DNA of 64,000 bases, from the NCBI RefSeq assembly GCF_037126435.1, contig NZ_CP147020.1, positions 1,015,001 through 1,079,000 of the forward strand, read 5' to 3'. The notes beneath the pieces were generated by a model that was not told the DNA's origin, made no database searches, and was given only the letters and a program-made list of their open reading frames with translations. Below are positions 54,107 through 63,242 of the stretch, piece after piece. Origin of the DNA: Bernardetia sp. ABR2-2B. Lineage in GTDB: Bacteria > Bacteroidota > Bacteroidia > Cytophagales > Bernardetiaceae. The translations under genes and the position numbers were made by a program. Each line of letters starts with the position of its first letter. Position 1 is the first letter of the stretch.

Positions 54107-54964
54107 ATGTTCAAAAAAATAGCTTCTTTTATTTTACAAATTTTTCTTATTGTTTTATTGACTGTTTTTACTCAAATTGGAGGAGCAATCTGGTTAGTCA
54201 TGTGGCTACAAGCAAATTTTTTATGTTTTAAAATAAAGAAAAAATCGTACTCTACTTATCTCAAAATAAAACTATCTCTATTTTTTGGGTTTTATCTTTT
54301 CGCTACATTTATCGTTGTTCCACTTGCAGCAGAGAAGTATAGCAATAGAGTAGCACTTCCAATTTTTGCAGAAAATAATATTCAACCTACTACTATTTGG
54401 ACATGTATTTTGAATAGACATTATGTAAAACCAAAACTCAGAGAGGCTTTATTTAGAATAGGAAATAATTTTGATAAAAAATATCCTAACTCAAAAGTGA
54501 GTTATTTGGATGCTAATTTTCCATTTTCTCTTGCCTTATATAAAAACAAAGGCTTTCCACTTTTACCTCACCTTAGCCATAATGACGGAAAAAAAATAGA
54601 TTTGAGCTTTTTCTATTTGGATAAGGAAACTCAAGAACCTACTGACGAAAAACCTTCTTTTTCTGGTTATGGAATTTATGAAGAACCCAAAAAGGGAGAG
54701 TTTAATCAAGCAGAAGTCTGTTTGAAACAAAGTTGGTACTACGAAATAGGAAAATATGCCAAAGTATATAGCAACGAGGACAATTATTCTTTTGATAAAA
54801 AAAGAACAAGTTATTTAATGACTTTGATTATAAAAGAACAATCTATAAAGAAGTTTTTTTTAGAACCTCATCTCAAAAATCGTTTTAAAATTACTTCTCC
54901 AAAATGGCATTTTCATGGTTGTAAGGCTTCTAGGCATGATGACCATGTTCATATTCAGTTGTAG
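54107..54964 (+). CDS. Membrane-anchored LAS-type zinc peptidase candidate
   Basis: 285 residues. The first 75 contain two hydrophobic segments (IFLIVLLTVFTQIGGAIWLV and LFFGFYLFATFIVVPLA). In the periplasmic part the motif SHNDGKKIDLSF gives His158 and Asp165 (H-x6-D) and the C-terminus gives DDHVHIQL with His280 and His282 (H-x-H). This is the zinc-binding layout of LAS enzymes such as MepA, VanY and VanX. A murein peptidase role is therefore a fair inference. Overall similarity to known families is too weak to name one. It follows the HxlR gene by 25 bases, so they may share a transcript. Confidence 0.55.
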   Translation: MFKKIASFILQIFLIVLLTVFTQIGGAIWLVMWLQANFLCFKIKKKSYSTYLKIKLSLFFGFYLFATFIVVPLAAEKYSNRVALPIFAENNIQPTTIWTCILNRHYVKPKLREALFRIGNNFDKKYPNSKVSYLDANFPFSLALYKNKGFPLLPHLSHNDGKKIDLSFFYLDKETQEPTDEKPSFSGYGIYEEPKKGEFNQAEVCLKQSWYYEIGKYAKVYSNEDNYSFDKKRTSYLMTLIIKEQSIKKFFLEPHLKNRFKITSPKWHFHGCKASRHDDHVHIQL

Positions 54965-55053
54965 AATAAAATGGTGGTATTCGACAAAGTATGATTTCCC
55001 TACCGTTGTGAGTGCTTTAGCGTAGCAACAACAAAATAATAGATATAGATTTT

Positions 55054-55091
55054 AAAATACGTTCGAAACTTAGGTTTTGAACGTATTTTTT
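55054..55091. terminator. Hairpin terminator
   Basis: AAAATACGTTC pairs perfectly with GAACGTATTTT. It ends the transcript of the LAS-type gene before the ABC ATPase gene. Confidence 0.8.
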
Positions 55092-55131
55092 GTCGAAATT
55101 TGTTGTTTTCCATTTGACAACTCAAATAGTT

Positions 55132-56103
55132 ATGCTACAAATAAAAAACCTTTATAAAAAATTTCCTCTAATGGAGAGTTTTGCTGTCGATGATATTTCT
55201 TTCACACTCAAAAAAGGAGAAACATTAGCTCTTTTGGGAGAAAGTGGAAGTGGCAAAACTACTCTTTTGAGAATGATAGCAGGGTTAGAAAAAGCTTCAA
55301 ATGGCATCATGACTTTGCAAGACAAATTAGTTTATGACAGTAATAAATCTATTTTTATTAAGCCTGAAAAGAGAAATGTAGGACTTTTTTTTCAGCATTA
55401 TGCGCTCTTTCCTCATCTGACTGTTTTTGAAAATATTGCCTATGGATTAAGTGGCAAAACTCATAATAAATCGCAGAAAAAAGAAAGAGTAAATGAAATG
55501 CTTTCTCTAGTAGAGCTTCCCAATTATGAAAAACGGTTTCCTCATGAGCTTTCGGGAGGACAACAACAACGAGTGGCTTTGGCTCGTGCTCTTGCTCCAA
55601 AACCCAAGCTTTTACTCTTAGATGAGCCTTTTTCTAATCTTGATGAGCAGCTTAAAGCAGAAGTAAGAGAACAAATAAAACATATTCTCAAAAAATCAGA
55701 AACTACGACAATTCTTGTTACTCATGACCTTCAAGATGCTCTTTCACTGGCTCAAAACCTCGCTGTAATGCGAAACGGGAAAATAGAACAGTTTGGTAGT
55801 CATCAAGAATTGTATCAACACCCAAAAACAAAATATGTAGCTACGCTTTTTGGGGAAATACAACAAGTTTCTGAATCAGAATATACACGTCCAGAATGGA
55901 TAGAAATTCTTGATAAAAACAACCCCTCTACTTCTTCAGAAAGTATTACAATAGAACAGAAAGTTTTTTATGGGAATAGTTACACTTTAATTGGTAAAAA
56001 CTCTTCTAATAAAGCTTTCAAAATCCAAAGTAATACTTATCAAGAATTTGAAAAAGGAGATACTTTACAGGTTGATATAAAAAAGACATTTTCTTTCACT
56101 TAA
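55132..56103 (+). CDS. FbpC/PotA-type ABC transporter ATPase
   Basis: 323 residues from the ATG at 55132. Walker A GESGSGKT, the signature LSGGQQQR, Walker B LLLLDEPFSNLD and the switch His in VTHDLQDAL are all seen. The C-terminal part has a TOBE-like domain (residues about 235-323), as in FbpC for iron(III) and PotA for polyamines. No permease or binding-protein gene is beside it, so the substrate is open. Confidence 0.85.
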   Translation: MLQIKNLYKKFPLMESFAVDDISFTLKKGETLALLGESGSGKTTLLRMIAGLEKASNGIMTLQDKLVYDSNKSIFIKPEKRNVGLFFQHYALFPHLTVFENIAYGLSGKTHNKSQKKERVNEMLSLVELPNYEKRFPHELSGGQQQRVALARALAPKPKLLLLDEPFSNLDEQLKAEVREQIKHILKKSETTTILVTHDLQDALSLAQNLAVMRNGKIEQFGSHQELYQHPKTKYVATLFGEIQQVSESEYTRPEWIEILDKNNPSTSSESITIEQKVFYGNSYTLIGKNSSNKAFKIQSNTYQEFEKGDTLQVDIKKTFSFT

Positions 56104-56156
56104 TTCTGAAAAGTATTTTGTATTTTGATAAAAATAACCTCTCACAACTCTCTACA

Positions 56157-57389
56157 ATGAATAAAATTTATAGTTCTCTATTTTTATTTCTTTTTATATT
56201 TTCTTGTCAGACAGCTAAAAAAGTAGAAGACATTGAAGACGATAAAGCTCAACAACTTGCTCAAAGACTACAACAGCAAAAACAAGATTCTTTGCAACAG
56301 ACTTTTTGTGAATGTTTGGTAGAGGATAGTATCAGTAATGAAAAGCTACTAAAAAACATTGATAATTACCTTGCTCAAGAAGTAGATATAAATATTCCTT
56401 GTGATTTTGAGGAAGTAGGAGGTTCGAATTCAGCAGAAACTGCACTCGTCAATCTAGGAGTTTCTATAAGTAATAAGTTATTTCGTACAAAATTTAGAAA
56501 AAGACAGACTAAGATTAAGATGGTTACGAAGTCTTATCCTGTTTTATTACTTTTTAGTGAAGATACAATGATGGTTCGGCAGCTTGTCGGTCGTGGAGCA
56601 AATGTAAATAAAAAGACGAAAGATAATTTTTCTCTGGTTGAATATTACATTAATCAAGATGACTTTCAAAAAACTCAATTTGTTTTTGACTTGGGAGCAA
56701 AAACTGACCGACTAAGAATTTTTTCTTCTAATGAAAAAATCCTTGATTTTTTGGTAGAAAAAGGAGCTGATACACAAAAATTTGACAAAACCACTTTATT
56801 TAAAGGAGATAATTACAAGAAATTAGCAGAAAAATATGAGATTGATTTGAGTAAGACTAACTGTGAGGAGTTCGGAGAGATTGTAGAAGTTAGCAACTTT
56901 AGAAAACTTAATTTCGAACGTACTAAATGGCTGTTAGAAAATAGTGTGTCTTCATCTTGTATGAAAGGCGATTTCTTAGAGAAAGTAATTAGCGAAAATG
57001 TTGATGGTAAAGTATATAGTTCTAACAGAAAGAAAAAACCAAATCAGCATACGAGAAAAGAATGGATTGATTTGATAAATAAATATGATGTAAATTGGAA
57101 TCAATGTACAAATTTTGGAAAAACACCTCTCCTACTTGCCGTAGAAAAACGAGATATTGAACTTGTAAAAACATTATTGAGTAAAAATGCAGACCCAAAT
57201 TTTGCCTGTCTTTTCGCAGGAAAAAAAATAAATGCAAAAGAATCCTTAGCAAAAACTATTAAATACGCAGCAGACAATGAAATGCGAAAAAAAGAAAGAG
57301 AAAAAGAAGACTACAGCAAAAAAGATGAAGACAGACACACAGCGTATATGAAAAAGCTAGATGAAATTAAAATCTTATTAGAGCAATAA
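56157..57389 (+). CDS. Ankyrin-repeat lipoprotein
   Basis: 410 residues from the ATG at 56157, with a signal of type II: MNKIYSSLFLFLFIFSCQT, Cys17 as the lipid site. Ankyrin units are seen as MVRQLVGRGANVNKKTKDN and NFGKTPLLLAVEKRDIELVKTLLSKNADPNF. A Gln-rich coil (QQLAQRLQQQKQD) follows the lipid site. It is likely a periplasmic binding lipoprotein; the partner is unknown. The end is a highly charged helix. Confidence 0.75.
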   Translation: MNKIYSSLFLFLFIFSCQTAKKVEDIEDDKAQQLAQRLQQQKQDSLQQTFCECLVEDSISNEKLLKNIDNYLAQEVDINIPCDFEEVGGSNSAETALVNLGVSISNKLFRTKFRKRQTKIKMVTKSYPVLLLFSEDTMMVRQLVGRGANVNKKTKDNFSLVEYYINQDDFQKTQFVFDLGAKTDRLRIFSSNEKILDFLVEKGADTQKFDKTTLFKGDNYKKLAEKYEIDLSKTNCEEFGEIVEVSNFRKLNFERTKWLLENSVSSSCMKGDFLEKVISENVDGKVYSSNRKKKPNQHTRKEWIDLINKYDVNWNQCTNFGKTPLLLAVEKRDIELVKTLLSKNADPNFACLFAGKKINAKESLAKTIKYAADNEMRKKEREKEDYSKKDEDRHTAYMKKLDEIKILLEQ

Positions 57390-57403
57390 TTAGTATCTAT
57401 AAG

Positions 57404-58195
57404 TTATAATAGATTTCTAAAAAATTCGTTCAGAGGTTCAATGTTTTTAGTTTCTCGTTTCAGATTACTAGCATAAATACCACACTCCGAAATTTTGTTT
57501 TCTATAAAGGAATGAATAAAAATAGGGATTTCTATTTTATCGCCTTCTTTTGCAATTAGTTTTTCTTGCCAAAGTTTTTTGATGGCAGTTTTTATTCCTT
57601 TTTCTTCTTTGTTTTGTAGGTTATTTACCAAAAACTTAAATTCCATTGGCGCAGCTTCATTTCTTGTTTTGATATAGTAGGCAGCCAACACAGGACGCAA
57701 AATATAAAAATATTTTTTAATGGAAATTTGATTATCTTCTATCTTTGAAAGCATTCCTTTTGCAATTCCTAGATAATGAAAAATGAGTGTTTTTGCAGAA
57801 AAGTATTGCTTTGAAAGCTCCCACAACTCGTTTCTGAACTCTTCATTTTTTCTATAAATAATTGGAGATTGTAGCCACTCAAAAGGAGTAGCATTTGATT
57901 TTACCAATAGTGATAGTGCTTTTTTTATTTCCCAAGCTGATAAATCTACATCGTTATCGTAAAACTTATCAATAGAATCTAAAGGATAATTGACAGACAG
58001 ATATTTATCTTTTTTGTGGATAAATAAAAATCGAACATCGTAATCACTGTCAGGCGAACCAAAACCCCATGCACGGCTTCCACTCTCACAAGCATACAAT
58101 ATTTTGATGTTGTTTTCTTTTTCTACTTTTTCCAGACACTCCTCTATATAAATTTGAATCTCTTTCGGAATAGAATTTTTTAGATTTGTTTGCAT
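57404..58195 (-). CDS. Nucleotidyltransferase (RlaP-like, PF10127 type)
   Basis: 263 residues. The pol-beta core is in CESGSRAWGFGSPDSDYDVR, with Asp in SDYD and later a further Asp in DVDLSAWEI. The middle and C-terminal parts match the RlaP-like family, which in phage T4 relatives acts on RNA or on nucleotides. Substrate and role in this cell are unknown. It precedes the STAS-like genes in a minus-strand run but is spaced only 9 bases from the first. Confidence 0.8.
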   Translation of the reverse strand: MQTNLKNSIPKEIQIYIEECLEKVEKENNIKILYACESGSRAWGFGSPDSDYDVRFLFIHKKDKYLSVNYPLDSIDKFYDNDVDLSAWEIKKALSLLVKSNATPFEWLQSPIIYRKNEEFRNELWELSKQYFSAKTLIFHYLGIAKGMLSKIEDNQISIKKYFYILRPVLAAYYIKTRNEAAPMEFKFLVNNLQNKEEKGIKTAIKKLWQEKLIAKEGDKIEIPIFIHSFIENKISECGIYASNLKRETKNIEPLNEFFRNLL

Positions 58196-58204
58196 CTTTT
58201 CTTC

Positions 58205-58621
58205 TTATTTTCTTTGAGACAATTCTTCTACAATTCTATCCAAATATTTTTCAGCTTCTTCCACATCATAAAAATCATTATTTGGCATAGAAGAGCGTTT
58301 TACAATCCTTCCAAATTGTAAATTAACAATATCATTGTTAGGAATAACTCTAGCTATTCTCAAAAGTCCATTTTCAGCTACATAACGTTGCGCCTCTTCA
58401 TGTATTTTGTCTGAAGTAGGAGATTGAATTTGTAAATTTCTAATGTCTGATAAGATTGTAAAGTTATTTTGAACTTGAGCCACAACTTCTTTCCAGTCAG
58501 ATAACAAATAATTTATATCCTCTTGTTCCCACTTTCCTTGATGAAGCATAAAATAAATACGATTCTTTACTATGTCAATAGAAATCGTATATTTTTTCCT
58601 ATCAATGCATCTTGTTATCAT
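58205..58621 (-). CDS. STAS-like protein, paralogue B
   Basis: 138 residues with an alternating strand-helix pattern (YTISIDIVKNRIYFMLHQGKW, then TILSDIRNLQ, then a helix and a strand IARVIPNND), resembling the STAS/SpoIIAA fold. The neighbour upstream has the same length and layout. No classic phosphorylatable Ser in a conserved DSSG block is visible. Next to a SpoIIE-type phosphatase a signalling role is plausible but not shown. Confidence 0.6.
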   Translation of the reverse strand: MITRCIDRKKYTISIDIVKNRIYFMLHQGKWEQEDINYLLSDWKEVVAQVQNNFTILSDIRNLQIQSPTSDKIHEEAQRYVAENGLLRIARVIPNNDIVNLQFGRIVKRSSMPNNDFYDVEEAEKYLDRIVEELSQRK

Positions 58622-58742
58622 CTCTGTAAAAGTAAATTATAATCAATATTAGTTATTTGATAGTAGTTTATGAATTTTATATTAAAAATTCTTATTCCGA
58701 ATCATTTGTTCATTTTTTTCTCAAAACAAATATAAACATACA

Positions 58743-59159
58743 CTATATACACTCTTCTAAAAATTTATCTAAGTATTTATCAGCCAACTCATAGCTCTGA
58801 AACCTACTCAAAGGAATACCAGACCGTTCAGAAATACGAGCCATTTGTAGATTAGGAATATCATCTTCTGCAACAATTTCAGCTAAATGGCAAAGACCAT
58901 TTTTGGTAACATACTCTTGCATATTTTCAAAAACTTCTACCATTTGGCGAGACAAAACAGGCATTAAGCGAACATCACAGATGATAGTAAAATCTACAGT
59001 TATTTTACTAATAATTGTTTGCCACTCTAAAGAAAAATCAGAAAACTCTTTATTACCATCCTCTGCACTCCACTTTTTAAGTATAGTAAGATAAACTCTA
59101 TTTTTTGTATAATCTACCTCTAAGTCATAACAAGAGCTTTGGGAGACTTTGGTTTTCAT
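58743..59159 (-). CDS. STAS-like protein, paralogue A
   Basis: 138 residues from the ATG at 59159 (a GTG at 59195 would add 12). Same layout as the next gene: a strand pair (YDLEVDYTKNRVYLTILKKW), TIICDVRLMPV at the place of TILSDIRNLQ, and a similar C-terminus (ELADKYLDKF). It lies just after a SpoIIE-type phosphatase gene on the same strand. Equal length with its paralogue supports this start. Confidence 0.6.
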   Translation of the reverse strand: MKTKVSQSSCYDLEVDYTKNRVYLTILKKWSAEDGNKEFSDFSLEWQTIISKITVDFTIICDVRLMPVLSRQMVEVFENMQEYVTKNGLCHLAEIVAEDDIPNLQMARISERSGIPLSRFQSYELADKYLDKFLEECI

Positions 59160-59265
59160 AAATAATTTATTTTTAAGTAGTTTGTAAGTAAGCACAAAGA
59201 TAAAAGTTATTTATATTATTTTCACAAATTTGTATAAATAAATAACTCCTTATCTCCATAGAAAA

Positions 59266-61467
59266 TTACTCTACATAAATTCCCATTACCAAAATATCAT
59301 CTGTTTGCTTTTCTGTTTGTTTCCAACCTTCTAAGATAGTGTCTAGTGTATTTTCTTGTTCTGCAATAGGCAGTTTACTGATTTCTAATAAAAGCTCTCT
59401 AAAACGTTTTTTCATAAACTTTCTTGTCTCACTCTCTTCATTTTCAGGCTTTCCAAACTGGTCTTGATAGCCATCACTTGCCATATAAAGTGTCGTTTGA
59501 TTGGGAAGAATAAACGTGGAAGTTTCAAAACTTTTTTCCTTACGATTTTTATATTTTGATTTTCCTCCTCCAATAGCGTGTTTTGAGCCTTTTATTTCTT
59601 TTATTGTTCCGTGTTCTACTAAATAGAGTGGGTTTTTTGCACCTGCAAACTTCAATGTTCTGCTAGAATGACAATAATTTATGATGGCTACGTCCATTCC
59701 ATCTCTTGTATTCTGGTTTCTAAAGGTTGCTTCTATTTTCTCATCAAGGAGTTTTAATATTTCACTTGGCTCAGTTATTTTTTTATTGATTACAATTTCA
59801 GTCAATAAATCATTTCCCATCACTGTCATAAATGCCCCCGGTACGCCGTGCCCCGTACAATCAGCACAAACAACAATAGAGTGCATTTTCTTATCAATAA
59901 TTACTTGCGAGAACCAATAAAAATCACCACTTACAATATCACGAGGCTTAAATAAAACAAAGCTATCATAAAATAAATCTCCTAATAGGTTTTTATCTCC
60001 CAAAATAGACTTCTGAATCCGTGCAGCATAACGAATGGAATCCGTAATATGCTGATTCTTTTCTTCCAAAACCTCACTCTGTTGTTGCAATTCTACATTT
60101 CTTTCATTTACCTCAATAGTCCTTTCTGTTACTTTGCGTTCCAAATTGACTGTTAAATCTTCTACTCTATTAAATGCTTTCGAAAAGCGTTTTGCCAAAA
60201 CTCCCATTTGAAGAAGAATAAAAGCACCAAAACCAAATTGAATCAAATCAAAATAACCTGTCAGTGAAATTCCAACCGTATTTAATCCATCATGTATTCC
60301 TGTCAAGAGCAAAAAAGCAATTCCTAAGCTTTGCCAAAGTGTTTCATCTCGTTTTTTATAAATGGCTGTCCCTAGAATAGTAAGTCCCAAAAGAATTGCA
60401 ATAATCATCTGAACCACTTGTAGAGGCTGAATAAATTGAAGAAAAATATAAGTAGGTAAAAATAGAAATAACATACCCACGGCAGCCAACCCTCCAGAAA
60501 CAGGAAACATAAATCGTTTGGCTTCCTTTGGATAAAGGGATTGTAAATATAAAATTGCCGTAGGAAAAAGCAAGAAAAACGAACCGTAATAAACTCTAAA
60601 CTGAATAGAAGTATCAAACCCTGTATGCAGATATAGGTATTCATAAAAGTAATGGTCTGCAAAAACAAGATGAATCATTCCTAAAAAGAACGTCAGAAGA
60701 CCAAAGTAAAGCGTAGATTTTTGCTTTGGACGAAATACAAAAAGCACAAAATGATAAATTGCAATAAAAAATAAAAGTCCAAGCCATACTCCACTCCAAT
60801 TTTGTTTGACTTCCTTTGCTTGTAGAAGGTTTTTATATGCCCCAACTTCAAAGTTTTCAAGGATTCCTCCGATAAAAAAATCAGGGTTTGCTACCTGTAC
60901 GACAATATCTAGCTCAGAGGCTTCTTCTAACATTATCAAATCTCCTAAAAAAACATCATCAGCTTCTTCTGCATTTGTTGTTAGTTTACCTGCTTCATAA
61001 ACTGGTTTTTCATTGACAAATACTTTGTTAGCAGCCCATACTTTAGGGATTTTGAGAGCTACATTTTTACGAAGGTTTTTAGGTAATTTTACTTGAATTC
61101 TATATGTTGCAGCACCTTTTGAGGGATAGTTTTCGTCTGTTTTTGGGTCTTTATATGTATTCCAAGAAGTTGGTACTGGTACATATTGAAAATCTTTTTG
61201 CTCGTCTATATTTTTAGGCAGAATCCATTTGTCCCAAAAAAACTGCCACTCTCCTTTTAGTACGATTACTTCTTCTGGTTCTATTATTTTATCAGATAAA
61301 TCTATAACTCCTTTTTCTACTTCAACGGAAAGTTCTTTCTTATCAGCACAAGAAGAAAAAGCAAGAAACAAAGCTATAAAACCTAACAAATAAATTTTTG
61401 AAATTATTCGATTAGATAAAAATTTGAATAAATATGGATATATATATTTTAATGTATAGTTTTGCAT
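59266..61467 (-). CDS. 7TMR-DISM receptor with SpoIIE-type (PP2C) phosphatase
   Basis: 733 residues from the ATG at 61467. An N-terminal hydrophobic segment ends with SSC (lipobox-like), then a periplasmic 7TMR-DISMED2-like domain (KGEWQFFWDKWI, VPVPTSWN), seven helices around residues 225-430, a coiled coil (about 440-490) and a SpoIIE phosphatase with DGxxDxxxL-like CADCTGHGVPGAFMTVMGNDLL and ASDGYQDQFG. It dephosphorylates serine or threonine on a partner in response to an external ligand. The STAS-like genes just downstream are likely targets. Confidence 0.85.
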   Translation of the reverse strand: MQNYTLKYIYPYLFKFLSNRIISKIYLLGFIALFLAFSSCADKKELSVEVEKGVIDLSDKIIEPEEVIVLKGEWQFFWDKWILPKNIDEQKDFQYVPVPTSWNTYKDPKTDENYPSKGAATYRIQVKLPKNLRKNVALKIPKVWAANKVFVNEKPVYEAGKLTTNAEEADDVFLGDLIMLEEASELDIVVQVANPDFFIGGILENFEVGAYKNLLQAKEVKQNWSGVWLGLLFFIAIYHFVLFVFRPKQKSTLYFGLLTFFLGMIHLVFADHYFYEYLYLHTGFDTSIQFRVYYGSFFLLFPTAILYLQSLYPKEAKRFMFPVSGGLAAVGMLFLFLPTYIFLQFIQPLQVVQMIIAILLGLTILGTAIYKKRDETLWQSLGIAFLLLTGIHDGLNTVGISLTGYFDLIQFGFGAFILLQMGVLAKRFSKAFNRVEDLTVNLERKVTERTIEVNERNVELQQQSEVLEEKNQHITDSIRYAARIQKSILGDKNLLGDLFYDSFVLFKPRDIVSGDFYWFSQVIIDKKMHSIVVCADCTGHGVPGAFMTVMGNDLLTEIVINKKITEPSEILKLLDEKIEATFRNQNTRDGMDVAIINYCHSSRTLKFAGAKNPLYLVEHGTIKEIKGSKHAIGGGKSKYKNRKEKSFETSTFILPNQTTLYMASDGYQDQFGKPENEESETRKFMKKRFRELLLEISKLPIAEQENTLDTILEGWKQTEKQTDDILVMGIYVE

Positions 61468-61628
61468 TGTGAAAAGCAGACAGATGCACAAGTGAAACAG
61501 TTTTATAAGTCTAAATTACAATAAAAATAAGAAAAGGTAATACATATTCGAATTTTGAAGATGTTAAAAACTTTTTCACATAAAATAATACTATAAAAAA
61601 TAGATAAAATTCAATATTTTTATAAGAT

Positions 61629-63212
61629 ATGATAGAATTTGAAAGGTTAATAAATCACATTCTGAATCAATTTTTAGTTTATAGCCAAAACTCTCCTCTG
61701 CTTTTTAATAGTGGTGTTTTTTTGGTGCTTTTTCTTTTATTCTATGGTGGCTATATTTTTTTTTACAAAAATGATTTATTGAGAATTATTTATGTAATCG
61801 CTTTCAGCTTTTTTTTCTATTACAAATCTAGTGGTGGCTTTGTTTTTTTATTGGCTTTTTCATCTCTATTTAATTATTTAAGTGGTTTCTTTATAGATTC
61901 CTTTCCACTAAAAAGAAATAGAAAATTTGTACTTTGGATTAGTATTTTAGTAAACGTAAGTTTGCTTTTTTATTTTAAATACACCTTTTTCTTTCTCAAA
62001 AACTGGAATATAATTACTTCTCAAAATATTCAGTTAGAGTCTATTTTTCTTCCTATCGGAATTTCGTTTTTTACGTTTCAAGCGATTAGCTATGTTGTTG
62101 ATGTTTATAAAAAGGAAATTCCTGTTTGTAGAAACTTATTTGATTTTACTTTTTACCTTAGTTTTTTTCCACAGCTTGTAGCAGGTCCTATTGTAAGAGC
62201 AAAAGATTTTTTACCACAAATACGGAAAAGGTTAGAATTTAACTCGGTTACTTTAGGCTGGGGACTTTTTTGGATTCTGAAAGGTTTATTCAAAAAGGCT
62301 GTTTTGGCTGATTATATTGCTCAATATGTAGATTTAATTTATTCAAATATAGATGGCTACACAGGTTTTGAGCATCTTTTGGCAATGTATGGCTATACGA
62401 TTCAGATTTACTGTGATTTTTCGGGCTATTCAGATATGGCAATTGGCTTGGCTATGCTGATGGGTTATGAGCTTTGCCTTAATTTTGACCGTCCGTATTT
62501 GGCTACTTCTATTACAGACTTTTGGAGACGTTGGCATATTTCGCTCTCTACGTGGCTGCGTGATTATATTTATATTCCTTTGGGTGGAAATCGTCACGGA
62601 ATTTTGAGAATGTATCTGGCTCTTATGGCTACGATGCTTATTGGAGGTTTTTGGCATGGTGCAGACTGGAAATTTGTTTTTTGGGGAGGAATGCACGGAA
62701 TTGGCTTAGTGATTCATAAAATTTACTTGACTTTGATAGCAAATTTTAGAAAAAATAATTTGAATGATATAGATAAAGACAGTTCTGATATACATCTAAA
62801 AAATAAAGAAATAGGCTTTTTGAAAAAAACAGCTTTTTCTATTTCTGATAACTTGATTAATTTTATAAAAAACAGTTTGGGTTGGCTGGTTACTTTTCAT
62901 TTTGTGGCATTTTTGTGGGTATTTTTCCGTGCTGAGAGTTTTGAGAAGGCGTGGTTTTCTATCAAAAAAATCTTGATAGCAACAGAGTTTGATTACGCAC
63001 TTCCATTTTGGGAAACTCGTCCTTTGTTTGTTGTGATGCTTTTTGTAGGTTTATTTTTACATTTTAGCTCAAAAATATCGTATAATAATTTAGGAAATTA
63101 TTTTGCTTCACTTCCCTTTTGGGCAAAAGCTGTTTGTTACCTTATTGTGATTCAAATTATTTTACAAGTACAGTCGGAAGGAGTTCAGCCGTTTATTTAT
63201 TTTCAGTTTTAA
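61629..63212 (+). CDS. MBOAT-family O-acyltransferase (AlgI/DltB-like)
   Basis: 527 residues, about ten or more helices. The family blocks are FPQLVAGPIVRAKDFLPQI, DFWRRWHISLSTWLRDYIYIPLGGN and HGADWKFVFWGGMHG with the catalytic His. Such enzymes transfer an acyl group to alginate, teichoic acid or another envelope polymer. No algJ- or dltD-like partner is seen in the window, although the next gene runs off the edge. Substrate unknown. Confidence 0.9.
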   Translation: MIEFERLINHILNQFLVYSQNSPLLFNSGVFLVLFLLFYGGYIFFYKNDLLRIIYVIAFSFFFYYKSSGGFVFLLAFSSLFNYLSGFFIDSFPLKRNRKFVLWISILVNVSLLFYFKYTFFFLKNWNIITSQNIQLESIFLPIGISFFTFQAISYVVDVYKKEIPVCRNLFDFTFYLSFFPQLVAGPIVRAKDFLPQIRKRLEFNSVTLGWGLFWILKGLFKKAVLADYIAQYVDLIYSNIDGYTGFEHLLAMYGYTIQIYCDFSGYSDMAIGLAMLMGYELCLNFDRPYLATSITDFWRRWHISLSTWLRDYIYIPLGGNRHGILRMYLALMATMLIGGFWHGADWKFVFWGGMHGIGLVIHKIYLTLIANFRKNNLNDIDKDSSDIHLKNKEIGFLKKTAFSISDNLINFIKNSLGWLVTFHFVAFLWVFFRAESFEKAWFSIKKILIATEFDYALPFWETRPLFVVMLFVGLFLHFSSKISYNNLGNYFASLPFWAKAVCYLIVIQIILQVQSEGVQPFIYFQF

Positions 63213-63242
63213 AAAACATAACCTCAAGTTATTTTCAAGTAA

